Assembly: GCA_019120525.1 (NCBI GenBank)
Contig: DWUW01000083.1
Span: 1 to 7,657 of the forward strand
Direction: 5' to 3'
Length of the DNA stretch: 7,657 nucleotides
DNA from: Candidatus Eisenbergiella stercorigallinarum
GTDB lineage: Bacteria; Bacillota; Clostridia; Lachnospirales; Lachnospiraceae
The notes below the pieces were generated by a model. The model was not told the DNA's origin and did no database searches. It saw only the letters and a program-made list of their open reading frames with translations. Shown here in pieces: positions 1 to 6,945 of this stretch. Both the position numbers and the translations under genes were made by a program. The number at the start of each line of letters is the position of its first letter. Positions within the stretch are counted from its first letter, which is position 1.

Positions 1-984
1 CTGCTGGACCGCATGGAGATCATCGAGGTGACCAGCTATACCGCCAATGAAAAATTCCACATCGCGAAGGAACACCTGCTGCCCAAGCAGCTGGAGAAAA
101 ACGGCCTGGATCACGGCGAGCTTTCCATCAGCGACAGCGCGCTGAAGGGGATCATCCTTTCCTATACGGCGGAAGCGGGCGTGCGCGGCCTGGAACGCCG
201 GATCGGGGAGATCTGCCGGAAGGCGGCCAGACAGATACTGGAAGGGCAGGAGAAGGGACGGGTGAGGAGCCGGGCAGACAGGCCGGGAAAGGAAGCGAAG
301 CCCGGGCGGGAAGGAAAACGGACGGCCGCAGGGCGTACGCGTCTTCGCGTGACGGCGGGCAATCTGGAAAAATATCTGGGAAAGCCTGTCAACGCGCGGG
401 ATAAGGCGAATGAAAAGGACGACATCGGCATTGTGCGCGGCCTGGCCTGGACCAGCGTGGGCGGCGTGACCATGCAGGTGGAGGTGAACCGGATGCCCGG
501 AAAAGGCGAGATCCGCCTGACCGGCCAGCTGGGGGACGTGATGAAGGAATCCGCCATGACGGGGATCAGCTATGTCCGTTCCGTCGCTTCCAGATATGAT
601 ATCGCGCCGGAGGCCTTTACGGAGAATGATTTCCATTTCCATATCCCGGAGGGCGCAGTCCCCAAAGACGGCCCTTCCGCCGGGATCACCATGGCGACGG
701 CATTGCTTTCCGTCCTCACGGAAACCCCGGTGCGCGCGGATGTGGCGATGACCGGAGAGATCACCCTGCGGGGCAGGGTGCTTCCCATCGGCGGGCTGAA
801 GGAGAAGCTCCTTGCGGCGAAGATGGCGGGGATCAAAACGGTGCTTGTGCCGCAGGAGAATGAAAAGGATGTAGAAGAAATATCCAGGGAGATCAGAAAC
901 GGGCTGGAGATCATCCTGGTAAAAACGATGGAAGACGTGACCGCGCAGGCATTCGTGCCCCGGAAAGCGGAAAACGCTTCCTAA
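1..984 (+). CDS. lon: ATP-dependent protease La (Lon), C-terminal part; 5' end outside window
   Basis: Lon is a cytosolic AAA+ serine protease that unfolds and degrades damaged and regulatory proteins. The reading frame is open from base 1, so the N-terminal substrate-binding domain and Walker A/B motifs are missing; 327 residues remain. The window opens at LLDRMEIIEV, late in the AAA+ module. The sensor-2 type motif GVRGLER follows around nt 178-198. The protease domain carries the catalytic Ser in PKDGPSAG (Ser codon 676-678) and the catalytic Lys in GGLKEKLLAA (Lys codon 805-807). They are 43 residues apart, matching the E. coli Ser679/Lys722 spacing as I recall it. A basic Gly/Arg/Lys-rich insert of roughly 27-30 residues (about nt 244-345) separates the AAA+ alpha-helical domain from the protease domain, where most Lon proteins have a short linker. 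engB follows after 23 nt, as in Bacillus-type lon-ysxC clusters. Identification is very secure. Confidence 0.97.
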   Translation: MLDRMEIIEVTSYTANEKFHIAKEHLLPKQLEKNGLDHGELSISDSALKGIILSYTAEAGVRGLERRIGEICRKAARQILEGQEKGRVRSRADRPGKEAKPGREGKRTAAGRTRLRVTAGNLEKYLGKPVNARDKANEKDDIGIVRGLAWTSVGGVTMQVEVNRMPGKGEIRLTGQLGDVMKESAMTGISYVRSVASRYDIAPEAFTENDFHFHIPEGAVPKDGPSAGITMATALLSVLTETPVRADVAMTGEITLRGRVLPIGGLKEKLLAAKMAGIKTVLVPQENEKDVEEISREIRNGLEIILVKTMEDVTAQAFVPRKAENAS

Positions 985-1007
985 GCAGCCCGGAAAGAGA
1001 GAAAACT

Positions 1008-1598
1008 ATGGTAATCAGGAAGGTAAGTCTGGAAACCGTCTGCGGCATTACCAGCAAGCTGCCGGAAAATACCCTGCCGGAGATCGCCTTTGCCGGAAAG
1101 AGCAACGTGGGGAAGTCTTCCCTGATCAACGGGATCATGAACCGGAAATCCCTCGCCAGGACCTCCGCCCAGCCGGGAAAGACGCAGACCATCAATTTTT
1201 ACAACGTGAACGACGCCTTTTACCTGGTGGACCTGCCCGGCTACGGCTATGCCAGGGTGAGCGAGGAGGTAAAGGCAAAATGGGGAAAGATGGTGGAGCG
1301 CTATCTGAGACAGTCCAGGCAGCTTCGGGCCGTTTTTCTCCTGATCGATATCCGGCATGAGCCTTCGGCCAACGACAGGCAGATGTACGACTGGATCCTC
1401 AGCCAGGGGTATCATCCCATCATCATCGCCACCAAGCTGGACAAGCTGAACAGAAGCCAGGTCCCCGCCGCGGTGAAGCGGGTGAGGGAAGGGCTGAAGG
1501 CGGAAAAAGGGACGGAGATCCTTCCTTTCTCCGCGCTGACCAAGCAGGGACGGGAGGAAATATACCAGGTCATTGAAAGGCTGACCGCACAGGAATAA
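1008..1598 (+). CDS. engB: Ribosome biogenesis GTP-binding protein EngB/YsxC/YihA
   Basis: EngB is a small TRAFAC-class GTPase needed in the family for assembly of the large ribosomal subunit in the cytoplasm. The 196-residue product has the usual family length and all G motifs. G1 is GKSNVGKS (residues 30-37), the G2 region is PGKTQTINFY (56-65), G3 is DLPG (75-78) within the EngB-typical LVDLPGYGYA, G4 is TKLD (142-145) and G5 is SAL (175-177). The ATG at 1008 is preceded by a modest purine-rich site (about 992-1003). The lon gene lies 23 nt upstream and the YtvI-like gene begins 15 nt after its stop, so the three look co-transcribed. The lon-engB order is conserved in many Firmicutes and supports the call. 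Confidence 0.97.
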   Translation: MVIRKVSLETVCGITSKLPENTLPEIAFAGKSNVGKSSLINGIMNRKSLARTSAQPGKTQTINFYNVNDAFYLVDLPGYGYARVSEEVKAKWGKMVERYLRQSRQLRAVFLLIDIRHEPSANDRQMYDWILSQGYHPIIIATKLDKLNRSQVPAAVKRVREGLKAEKGTEILPFSALTKQGREEIYQVIERLTAQE

Positions 1599-1600
1599 AA

Positions 1601-1605
1601 AGGAG
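1601..1605 (+). promoter_or_regulatory. Ribosome binding site deciding the start of the YtvI-like gene
   Basis: AGGAG lies 8 nt before the ATG at 1614. A GTG at 1605 in the same frame would add three residues, but it overlaps the last base of this Shine-Dalgarno and has no separate one, so ATG 1614 is the preferred start. Confidence 0.75.
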
Positions 1606-1613
1606 TGAGGACA

Positions 1614-2807
1614 ATGTGGCCGGGATTAAGAAAATATGTGAAAGCGGTGCTGAACCTTGTGACGGCGGTGGTGCTTCTGTGTCTTACCGTGTTTTTACTG
1701 CCGCGGCTTCTGCGCTTTTTCATGCCCTTTGCGGTGGGCTGGATCATCGCCATGATCGCCAATCCGCTGGTACGCTTCTGTGAGCAGAAGATCCGGATCC
1801 GGAGAAAGGCCGGGTCGGCCATCGTGATCGTCGCGGTGCTCGCGGGCGTGATCCTGGTGGGATACCTCCTGATCTCCAGGCTGGTTACGGAGGCTGCGGG
1901 CTTCGTTTCCTCCCTCCCCACCCTCTGGAGGGATGTGGAGAGGGAAATGGATGAGCTGGCGGCAGGCCTGGCGGATTTTTATGACCGCTTCCCGCCGGCC
2001 CTGAAGGAAAACCTGACGGAAATCGGGGACAATCTGGGAAGCTACATCAGCGGCATCGTGAACGGCCTGAGCGAACCCACCGTGAACGCGGTGGGGAATA
2101 TCGCGAGGAATATCCCGTCCGTCATCGTCAGCACCATCATGTGCCTGCTGTCCTCCTATTTCTTTGTGGCGGAAAAGGAGAACATACACGCCTTTTTCCA
2201 CAGGCATGTGCCGGAGTCCATCCGGGAGAAATTCCGGATCATGTCCTCCGGCCTGACCGGGGCTGTGGGCGGTTATTTCGTGGCCCAGTTCCGGATCGAG
2301 ATCGTGATCTATTTTATCCTGTTCATCGGCCTTCTGATCCTGCGGGTACAGTATTCCTTCCTGATCGCCTTCCTGATCGCCGTGCTGGATTTCCTGCCCG
2401 TGTTCGGCGCGGGGGCGGTGCTCTGGCCCTGGGCGCTGATGGAGGTCCTGGCGGGAAACTACCGCATGGCCCTGGGGCTGATGATCATCTGGGGAGTGGC
2501 CCAGCTGCTGAGGCAGGTCATCCAGCCCAAATTTGTGGGGGATTCCATCGGAGTCCCGGCGATCCCCACGCTGTTCCTTCTGTTCATCGGCTACCGCATC
2601 GGAAGCGTGCTTGGCATGATCCTTGCCGTGCCCGTGGGGATCGTGGTGCAGAAAATGTTCGAGGCGGGACTGTTTAATACCACCATCGACAGCGTGCGGA
2701 TTCTGCTGTACGGGTTTAACCATTTCCGGAAGCTGGAAAAGGAGGACCTGCCGTCAAAGGAGCCTGCGGCAGGAGAGAACGGGGGAAAGGAAGGAGAAAA
2801 GAAATGA
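1614..2807 (+). CDS. AI-2E family / YtvI-like sporulation integral membrane protein
   Basis: This is a 397-residue polytopic membrane protein of the AI-2E (PerM/YtvI) superfamily. Hydrophobic segments lie near residues 11-30, 35-55, 68-90, 167-187, 228-246, 248-275, 284-303 and 315-346. A long, mostly polar stretch (about 95-165) sits between the third and fourth segments, as is usual in the family. Family-like signatures are FAVGWIIAMIANPLVRF near the N terminus, LDFLPVFGAGAVLWPWAL (258-275) and the C-terminal QVIQPKFVGDSIGVPAIPTL (301-320). The charged tail from about residue 372 is probably cytoplasmic. Members are variously annotated as AI-2 exporters, Na+/H+ antiporters or spore-membrane proteins. 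The YtvI assignment is inferred from general resemblance, and the transported substrate is unknown. The stop codon overlaps the next gene's start (ATGA at 2804-2807). A GTG at 1605 is the alternative start. Confidence 0.85.
   Translation: MWPGLRKYVKAVLNLVTAVVLLCLTVFLLPRLLRFFMPFAVGWIIAMIANPLVRFCEQKIRIRRKAGSAIVIVAVLAGVILVGYLLISRLVTEAAGFVSSLPTLWRDVEREMDELAAGLADFYDRFPPALKENLTEIGDNLGSYISGIVNGLSEPTVNAVGNIARNIPSVIVSTIMCLLSSYFFVAEKENIHAFFHRHVPESIREKFRIMSSGLTGAVGGYFVAQFRIEIVIYFILFIGLLILRVQYSFLIAFLIAVLDFLPVFGAGAVLWPWALMEVLAGNYRMALGLMIIWGVAQLLRQVIQPKFVGDSIGVPAIPTLFLLFIGYRIGSVLGMILAVPVGIVVQKMFEAGLFNTTIDSVRILLYGFNHFRKLEKEDLPSKEPAAGENGGKEGEKK
2791..2796 (+). promoter_or_regulatory. Strong ribosome binding site inside the YtvI-like gene, coupling to the dehydrogenase
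   Basis: AAGGAG lies 7 nt before ATG 2804 and within the last codons of the upstream gene. Together with the ATGA stop/start overlap at 2804-2807 it indicates translational coupling of the two genes. Confidence 0.75.
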
Positions 2808-3793
2808 ACCGGATCGCGGTCTTTAATCTGAGGGAATTTGACGAGGCGGAATGGTTTGAACGGTATGGAAAGGAGCTGGGGCTGGAGATATCCGGCTGTG
2901 CGGACGCGCCGGATGTGACAAACATCGCGCGGGTGACGGAGGGCTGCGAATGCGCGGACATCATCACCTCGCAGATCACCAGGGAGCTGATGGAGGAGTT
3001 TGCCCGCTGCGGCATCCGGTATCTGACCACCCGCACCATCGGCTACGACCATATCGACATGGCGGCGGCGAAGGAGTTCGGCATCCGGGTCGGGAACGCT
3101 CCCTATGGGCCGAACGGCGTGGCGGATTATGCCGTGATGCTGATCCTGATGGGCATCCGGAACATGAAGCGGATCCTGGAGCGGACAAACATCCAGGACT
3201 ATACCCTACAGGGGATCCGGGGCAGGGAGCTCGCGGATCTGACCGTGGGCGTGGTCGGGACGGGGCGCATCGGCCGCACGGTGATCCGCCATCTGTCCGG
3301 CTTCGGCTGCCGGCTCCTGGCCTGCGATCCCTTTGAAAATGAGGAAACGAAGCGGTATGCTTCCTATGTGACGCAGGAGGAGCTTTGGAAGGAAGCGGAT
3401 GTGATCACCCTGCACGCGCCTCTGACGGAGGACAACTTTCATCTGATCGGCCGGGAAAGCCTGGCGAAGATGAAGGACGGCGTGGTGATCGTCAATACCG
3501 CGAGGGGCGCGCTGATCGACTCCGACGCCCTGATCGAAGCGGTGGAAAGCGGGAAAGTGGGGGCGGCGGCCCTGGACGTGGTGGAAAACGAGTTCGGCCT
3601 GTATTATTACGACCATAAGTCGGATGTGCTTTCCAACCGCCAGCTTGCCATCCTGCGCGGCTTCCCCAACGTGACCGTCTCCCATCACATGGCATTTTAC
3701 ACGGATAATTATACGAAAACGGTGATCCGGGATTCCCTGGAGAGCTGCAGACGCTTTCTGGAGGGAAAGCCCAACCCCTGGGAGGTGGGCTGA
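2804..3793 (+). CDS. D-isomer-specific 2-hydroxyacid dehydrogenase, D-lactate dehydrogenase (VanH/LdhA)-like
   Basis: This 329-residue cytoplasmic enzyme should interconvert a 2-keto acid and a D-2-hydroxy acid using NAD(H), most likely pyruvate and D-lactate. The substrate-binding domain spans about 1-100 and the C-terminal end. The nucleotide-binding domain (about 101-295) has the Rossmann motif GTGRIG (152-157), followed by Asp175 in LLACDPF at the position that favours NAD over NADP. The catalytic residues are visible: Arg234 in NTARGALID, Glu263 in DVVENEFG and His295 in SHHMAFYT. The segment ENEFGLYYYDHKSD and the AFYT motif resemble D-lactate dehydrogenases and VanH more than glycerate or phosphoglycerate dehydrogenases. 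The usual Pro before the catalytic His is replaced by His294. The gene overlaps the YtvI-like gene by 4 nt. No D-Ala-D-Lac ligase or VanX gene is nearby, so a fermentative or redox role is more likely than glycopeptide resistance. The exact substrate is not established. Confidence 0.88.
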   Translation: MNRIAVFNLREFDEAEWFERYGKELGLEISGCADAPDVTNIARVTEGCECADIITSQITRELMEEFARCGIRYLTTRTIGYDHIDMAAAKEFGIRVGNAPYGPNGVADYAVMLILMGIRNMKRILERTNIQDYTLQGIRGRELADLTVGVVGTGRIGRTVIRHLSGFGCRLLACDPFENEETKRYASYVTQEELWKEADVITLHAPLTEDNFHLIGRESLAKMKDGVVIVNTARGALIDSDALIEAVESGKVGAAALDVVENEFGLYYYDHKSDVLSNRQLAILRGFPNVTVSHHMAFYTDNYTKTVIRDSLESCRRFLEGKPNPWEVG

Positions 3794-3849
3794 AGGCCGG
3801 GCCGCGGAGAATGGCGGACAGGACCGCCGGAAAGAAAGGGTAAGGGACA

Positions 3850-4587
3850 GTGCGCAATTTTAAGATCATCCTCCAGTATGAGGGGACCAGATATCAGGGC
3901 TGGCAGAGGCAGGAGAGCACGCAGAATACCATCCAGGGAAAGCTGGAGCGGCTGCTTTCGCGGATCGCCGGAGAACCGGTGGAGATCCAGGCTTCCGGGC
4001 GGACGGACGCGGGGGTGCATGCCCGGGGCCAGACGGCGAATTTCCATATGGACACGCAGCTTTCCCCGGAAGCGCTGATGGAACGGATCAATGCCTATCT
4101 TCCGGAGGATATCGGCGTGATCTCCATCGAGGAGGTCCCGGAACGGTTCCACAGCAGGCTGAACGCGAAGGGGAAGACCTACCGCTACCGGGTGCTAAAC
4201 AGCGCGGTCCCGCATGTTTTTGACAGAAGATATGTGTACGCCTTTCCGGAGAAGCTGGATGTGGAGGCGATGCGGCGGGCCGCCCGCCTGCTGTGCGGCA
4301 CCCATGATTACCGCGCCTTTACCTCCGCGAAAAGGAGCCGGAAATCCACGGTGCGTACCGTGGACGCCATAGACATCGAACGCGCGGGGGACGAGCTTTG
4401 GTTTACCTTTTCCGGAAACGGTTTTCTGTTCCACATGGTCCGCATCCTGATGGGAACGCTTCTGGAGGTGGGAACCGGGAAACGGGACGCGGAGGAAATG
4501 ACGCTTCTTCTGGAAAACGGGAGGAGGGAGGACGCGGGGCCTCTGGTCCCCGCCTGCGGGCTTTGCCTGATGGAAGTGAGATACTGA
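3850..4587 (+). CDS. truA: tRNA pseudouridine(38-40) synthase TruA
   Basis: TruA converts uridines 38-40 in the anticodon arm of many tRNAs to pseudouridine. The 245-residue product has the expected family length and the catalytic motif ASGRTDAGVHARGQ, with the nucleophilic aspartate at residue 53. Other family motifs are YEGTRYQGWQRQ (10-21), KGKTYRYR (108-115), GTHDYRAFTSA (150-160), FLFHMVRILMGTLLEVGTGK (192-211) and the terminal GLCLMEVRY. The start is a GTG: an in-frame TAA at 3841-3843 lies just upstream, and the conserved MRNFKIILQYEG begins exactly at 3850, so no other start fits. A weak Shine-Dalgarno (AAAGGG, 3835-3840) is spaced 9 nt away. The gene sits 56 nt after the dehydrogenase, in the same direction and probably on the same transcript. 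Confidence 0.97.
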   Translation: MRNFKIILQYEGTRYQGWQRQESTQNTIQGKLERLLSRIAGEPVEIQASGRTDAGVHARGQTANFHMDTQLSPEALMERINAYLPEDIGVISIEEVPERFHSRLNAKGKTYRYRVLNSAVPHVFDRRYVYAFPEKLDVEAMRRAARLLCGTHDYRAFTSAKRSRKSTVRTVDAIDIERAGDELWFTFSGNGFLFHMVRILMGTLLEVGTGKRDAEEMTLLLENGRREDAGPLVPACGLCLMEVRY

Positions 4588-4651
4588 CGCAGGAAGAAGG
4601 CGGGCCGACAGATCAAAATGCCGCTCCGGCGGCCGGAAAGGGAAGAGGAAG

Positions 4652-6073
4652 ATGCATACAAAAGAGACGGGCGGCAGGGCCGGCCTGAGAAAAAAACTGA
4701 TCGGGGATAAGAAATTTTATAAAATGGTGCTGACGGTAACGGTCCCGATCATGATCCAGAACGGGATCACCAATTTCGTCAGCCTTCTGGACAACATTAT
4801 GGTGGGACAGGTGGGGACGGAGCAGATGTCCGGCGTCGCGGTGGCGAACCAGCTTCTGTTCGTGTTCAACATCTGTATCTTCGGCGCTATTTCCGGCGCG
4901 GGCATTTTCGGGGCGCAGTTTTTCGGGAACGGGAATTATGAAGGGGTCAGGAACGCCTTCCGCTTCAAGCTGATGATCTGCGCGGCGCTGGTGCTCCTCG
5001 CCATAGGGATCTTCCTTACCGGCGGGGAGGGGCTGATCTCCCTGTATCTGAACGAGGAAGGAAGCGCCCAGGACGCGGCGCGCACGCTGGGCTACGGAAA
5101 GGATTATCTGATGTGCATGCTGGCGGGGCTTGTTCCCTATGCCCTGGCCCAGGTCTACGCCTCCACGCTCCGGGAGGCCGGTGAGACGGTCCTTCCCATG
5201 AAGGCGGGGATCGCGGCGGTCCTGGTCAATCTGGTGCTCAATTATATCCTGATCTACGGGAAATTCGGCGCGCCTGCCCTTGGCGTTGTGGGCGCGGCCA
5301 TCGCGACGGTGATTTCCCGTTACGTGGAATGCCTGGTTGTGGCTCTTTCTTCCCACGGGAAAAAAGGGAAGGCCTCCTATCTGGACGGCGTATACCGCAC
5401 CTTACGCATCCCGTCCCATCTGGCGGGACAGATCGTGCTGAGGGGAACGCCGCTCATGATCAACGAAGCCCTCTGGTCGGCGGGAATGGCGGTCCTGATG
5501 CAGTGCTATTCCATGCGCGGGCTGTCCGTGATCGCGGGCCTGAACATTTCCTCCACCCTTTCCAACCTGTTCAACGTGGTCTATCTCGCCCTGGGAAACG
5601 CGGTGGCGATCATCGTGGGGCAGCTCCTTGGGGCCGGGAAAATGGAGGAGGCGCGGGATACGGATACGAAGCTCCTGGCTTTTTCCGTGGGCGGCTGCCT
5701 GATCATCGGGGCGCTCATGGTGCCGGTGGCTTCCCTGTTCCCCCGTATGTACAATACAACGCCCGAGGTGAGGGCGCTGGCGGAGCGCTTCATCCTGATC
5801 GCCGCGGCCATGATGCCCGTGCAGAGCTTTACAAACGCCTGCTATTTTACCATGCGCTCCGGCGGGAAAACCTTCGTCACCTTCCTGTTTGACAGCATTT
5901 TTCTGTGGGTGGTGAGCATTCCCCTGGCGTTTGTGTTAAGCCGCTTCACGGCGCTTCCCATCGTGCCGCTCTATTTTGTCTGCCAGGCGGTGGACATTAT
6001 AAAGTGCGTGATCGGCTTCGTGATGGTAAGGCGCGGCGTGTGGATCCATAATTTTGTCACGGCGGAAAAATGA
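4652..6073 (+). CDS. MATE family multidrug/cation efflux transporter
   Basis: This 473-residue inner-membrane protein belongs to the MATE family, whose members export drugs, cationic toxins or metabolites in exchange for Na+ or H+. Length and hydrophobicity fit the usual 12 membrane helices in two six-helix bundles. Family signatures include VPIMIQNGITNFVSLLDNIMVGQVG (positions 31-55), the half-repeat motif GVVGAAIATVISRYVE (211-226), and in the second half LGNAVAIIVGQLLGAGKMEEAR (314-335), which mirrors the first-half region. A hydrophilic loop near 232-250 (SSHGKKGK) separates the two halves. The ATG at 4652 has AGAGG only 3 nt upstream and AAAGGG (4637-4642) 9 nt upstream; the latter is the likelier Shine-Dalgarno. 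The substrate cannot be read from sequence. The gene follows truA after 64 nt and precedes a phosphatase-fold gene after 30 nt. Confidence 0.94.
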   Translation: MHTKETGGRAGLRKKLIGDKKFYKMVLTVTVPIMIQNGITNFVSLLDNIMVGQVGTEQMSGVAVANQLLFVFNICIFGAISGAGIFGAQFFGNGNYEGVRNAFRFKLMICAALVLLAIGIFLTGGEGLISLYLNEEGSAQDAARTLGYGKDYLMCMLAGLVPYALAQVYASTLREAGETVLPMKAGIAAVLVNLVLNYILIYGKFGAPALGVVGAAIATVISRYVECLVVALSSHGKKGKASYLDGVYRTLRIPSHLAGQIVLRGTPLMINEALWSAGMAVLMQCYSMRGLSVIAGLNISSTLSNLFNVVYLALGNAVAIIVGQLLGAGKMEEARDTDTKLLAFSVGGCLIIGALMVPVASLFPRMYNTTPEVRALAERFILIAAAMMPVQSFTNACYFTMRSGGKTFVTFLFDSIFLWVVSIPLAFVLSRFTALPIVPLYFVCQAVDIIKCVIGFVMVRRGVWIHNFVTAEK

Positions 6074-6103
6074 GCCTGCCGCAAAACAGAGAGGAAGAAG
6101 AAC

Positions 6104-6826
6104 ATGAGAATGATTTTTATCCGGCATGGGGACCCTGATTATGAACATGACAGCCTGACAAAGAAGGGCTGGCGGGAGGCGGCGCTTCTCGCGGAGCGCG
6201 TAGCAGGCTGGCAGGTGACGGATTTTTATGTGTCCCCGCTGGGACGGGCGAAGGATACGGCGTCCCTGAGCCTTCAGAAAACCGGGCGGACGGCGCAGAC
6301 CCTTCCCTGGCTCCGGGAATTCCACGCGCCCATCAACGACCCCACAAGAGGCGAAGGGGTGATACCCTGGGATTTCTATCCGGCCTTCTGGACGAAGGAG
6401 GAAGGGATGTATGACAGAGAGGGCTTCGCGGATACGCCGGTGATGCGAAGCGGCCCGGTGAAGGAAGAGTATATGCGCGTCTGCGCGGGCCTGGACGGGC
6501 TCCTTGCCGGATACGGCTACGTGCGGGAGGGCAGCGTGTATCGGACGGACCGGTCGCAGGCGGTCCGGAGGGACGCGGTGATCGTCCTTTTCTGCCATAT
6601 GGGCGTGACCCTGCATCTGTGCGGACATCTGCTGGGGATCTCGCCGGTGGTGCTCACGGCGGGCTTTTTCCTCCCGCCCGCCTCCGTGACGGTGCTGGCT
6701 TCGGAGGAGCGGGAAGAGGGATGCGCCTATTTCCGCTGCCAGACGGCGGGAGATACCTCCCATCTGAGGCTGGGCGGGGAGCCGGTTTCTTATATGGGGT
6801 ATTTTACGGAGCCGTTTCAGGGGTAG
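6104..6826 (+). CDS. Histidine phosphatase (phosphoglycerate mutase-like) family protein
   Basis: This 240-residue, apparently cytoplasmic protein belongs to the branch-1/2 histidine phosphatase superfamily, whose members use a phospho-histidine intermediate. The N-terminal RHG motif is at residues 7-9 with the nucleophilic His8. The second Arg is in SPLGRAKDTA (Arg48), an acidic residue is at Glu72 in LREF, and the second catalytic His is at 165 in LFCHMGVTLHL. All core residues are present, so activity is expected. The segment about 73-120, rich in Trp, Tyr and Phe (VIPWDFYPAFW), occupies the position where substrate-specificity insertions occur, and the C-terminal 35 residues (GDTSHLRLGGEPVSYMGYF) are not a motif I can name. 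A good Shine-Dalgarno (GAGGAAG, 6091-6097) precedes the ATG. The substrate is unknown, so phosphoglycerate mutase or cobalamin phosphatase activity should not be assumed. It is the last gene of the packed run. Confidence 0.88.
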   Translation: MRMIFIRHGDPDYEHDSLTKKGWREAALLAERVAGWQVTDFYVSPLGRAKDTASLSLQKTGRTAQTLPWLREFHAPINDPTRGEGVIPWDFYPAFWTKEEGMYDREGFADTPVMRSGPVKEEYMRVCAGLDGLLAGYGYVREGSVYRTDRSQAVRRDAVIVLFCHMGVTLHLCGHLLGISPVVLTAGFFLPPASVTVLASEEREEGCAYFRCQTAGDTSHLRLGGEPVSYMGYFTEPFQG

Positions 6827-6855
6827 CAGCGCGGCTTCGCAAACGGCGCGCAGGG

Positions 6856-6869
6856 AACCCGGCCGGGTT
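6856..6869. repeat. 14-bp perfect palindrome downstream of the phosphatase gene
   Basis: AACCCGGCCGGGTT is fully self-complementary and lies 30 nt after the stop codon at 6824-6826. As RNA it could fold into a 5-bp stem with a GGCC loop, lengthened by two more G-C pairs across one mismatch. No T-tract follows, so it is not a canonical intrinsic terminator. It could be a 3'-end hairpin or a protein-binding site; the role is unknown. Confidence 0.5.
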
Positions 6870-6903
6870 ACCGATATTCTGTATCAAAGGCGAAACCGCC
6901 TAT

Positions 6904-6931
6904 TGCAATCGCCTTTCCGATTGTGTAAAAT
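6904..6931 (+). promoter_or_regulatory. Putative sigma-70/sigma-A promoter for the sufC-like gene
   Basis: A -35-like TTGCAA (6904-6909, 4 of 6 consensus matches) is followed after 16 bp by a -10-like TAAAAT (6926-6931, 5 of 6 matches). It lies in the most AT-rich part of the intergenic region. Transcription would start near 6938, giving a leader of about 100 nt before the ATG at 7040. This is inferred from sequence only. Confidence 0.5.
6906..6923. promoter_or_regulatory. Possible operator: dyad in the promoter spacer
   Basis: CAATCG and CGATTG form 6-bp inverted arms separated by 6 bp. The dyad overlaps the end of the -35 box and fills the spacer up to the -10 box, where a repressor or Fe-S/redox regulator could bind. 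Short dyads arise by chance, so confidence is low. Confidence 0.3.
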
Positions 6932-6945
6932 ATGACTTGGCAAAG

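Noticed and set aside
1605..1613. Upstream GTG start for the YtvI-like gene
   Set aside because: The GTG overlaps the AGGAG Shine-Dalgarno that is correctly spaced for the ATG at 1614.
1695..2723. Long open frame on the - strand (342 codons) opposite the YtvI-like gene
   Set aside because: Its composition (many His, Asp, Gln and Gly, no domain) is that expected of the complement of a GC-rich membrane-protein gene, and the + strand frame has clear family motifs.
2804..3793. Vancomycin-resistance vanH assignment
   Set aside because: No VanA/B-type ligase, VanX dipeptidase or VanRS genes flank it. VanH-like sequence alone fits an ordinary D-lactate dehydrogenase.
3813..3828. GGCGG/CCGCC stem between the dehydrogenase and truA as a terminator
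   Set aside because: It has only 5 bp and is followed by GGAAAGAAAG, with no T-tract.
3811..3843. Ten-codon ORF (ATG to TAA) just before truA, which might be a leader peptide
   Set aside because: It lacks a good ribosome binding site and any regulatory codon run, and a 10-codon frame in GC-rich DNA is expected by chance. Its TAA is useful only for bounding the truA start.
6937..6942. TTGGCA as an alternative -35 box
   Set aside because: It matches 5 of 6 consensus bases, but no acceptable -10 hexamer lies 16-18 bp downstream.
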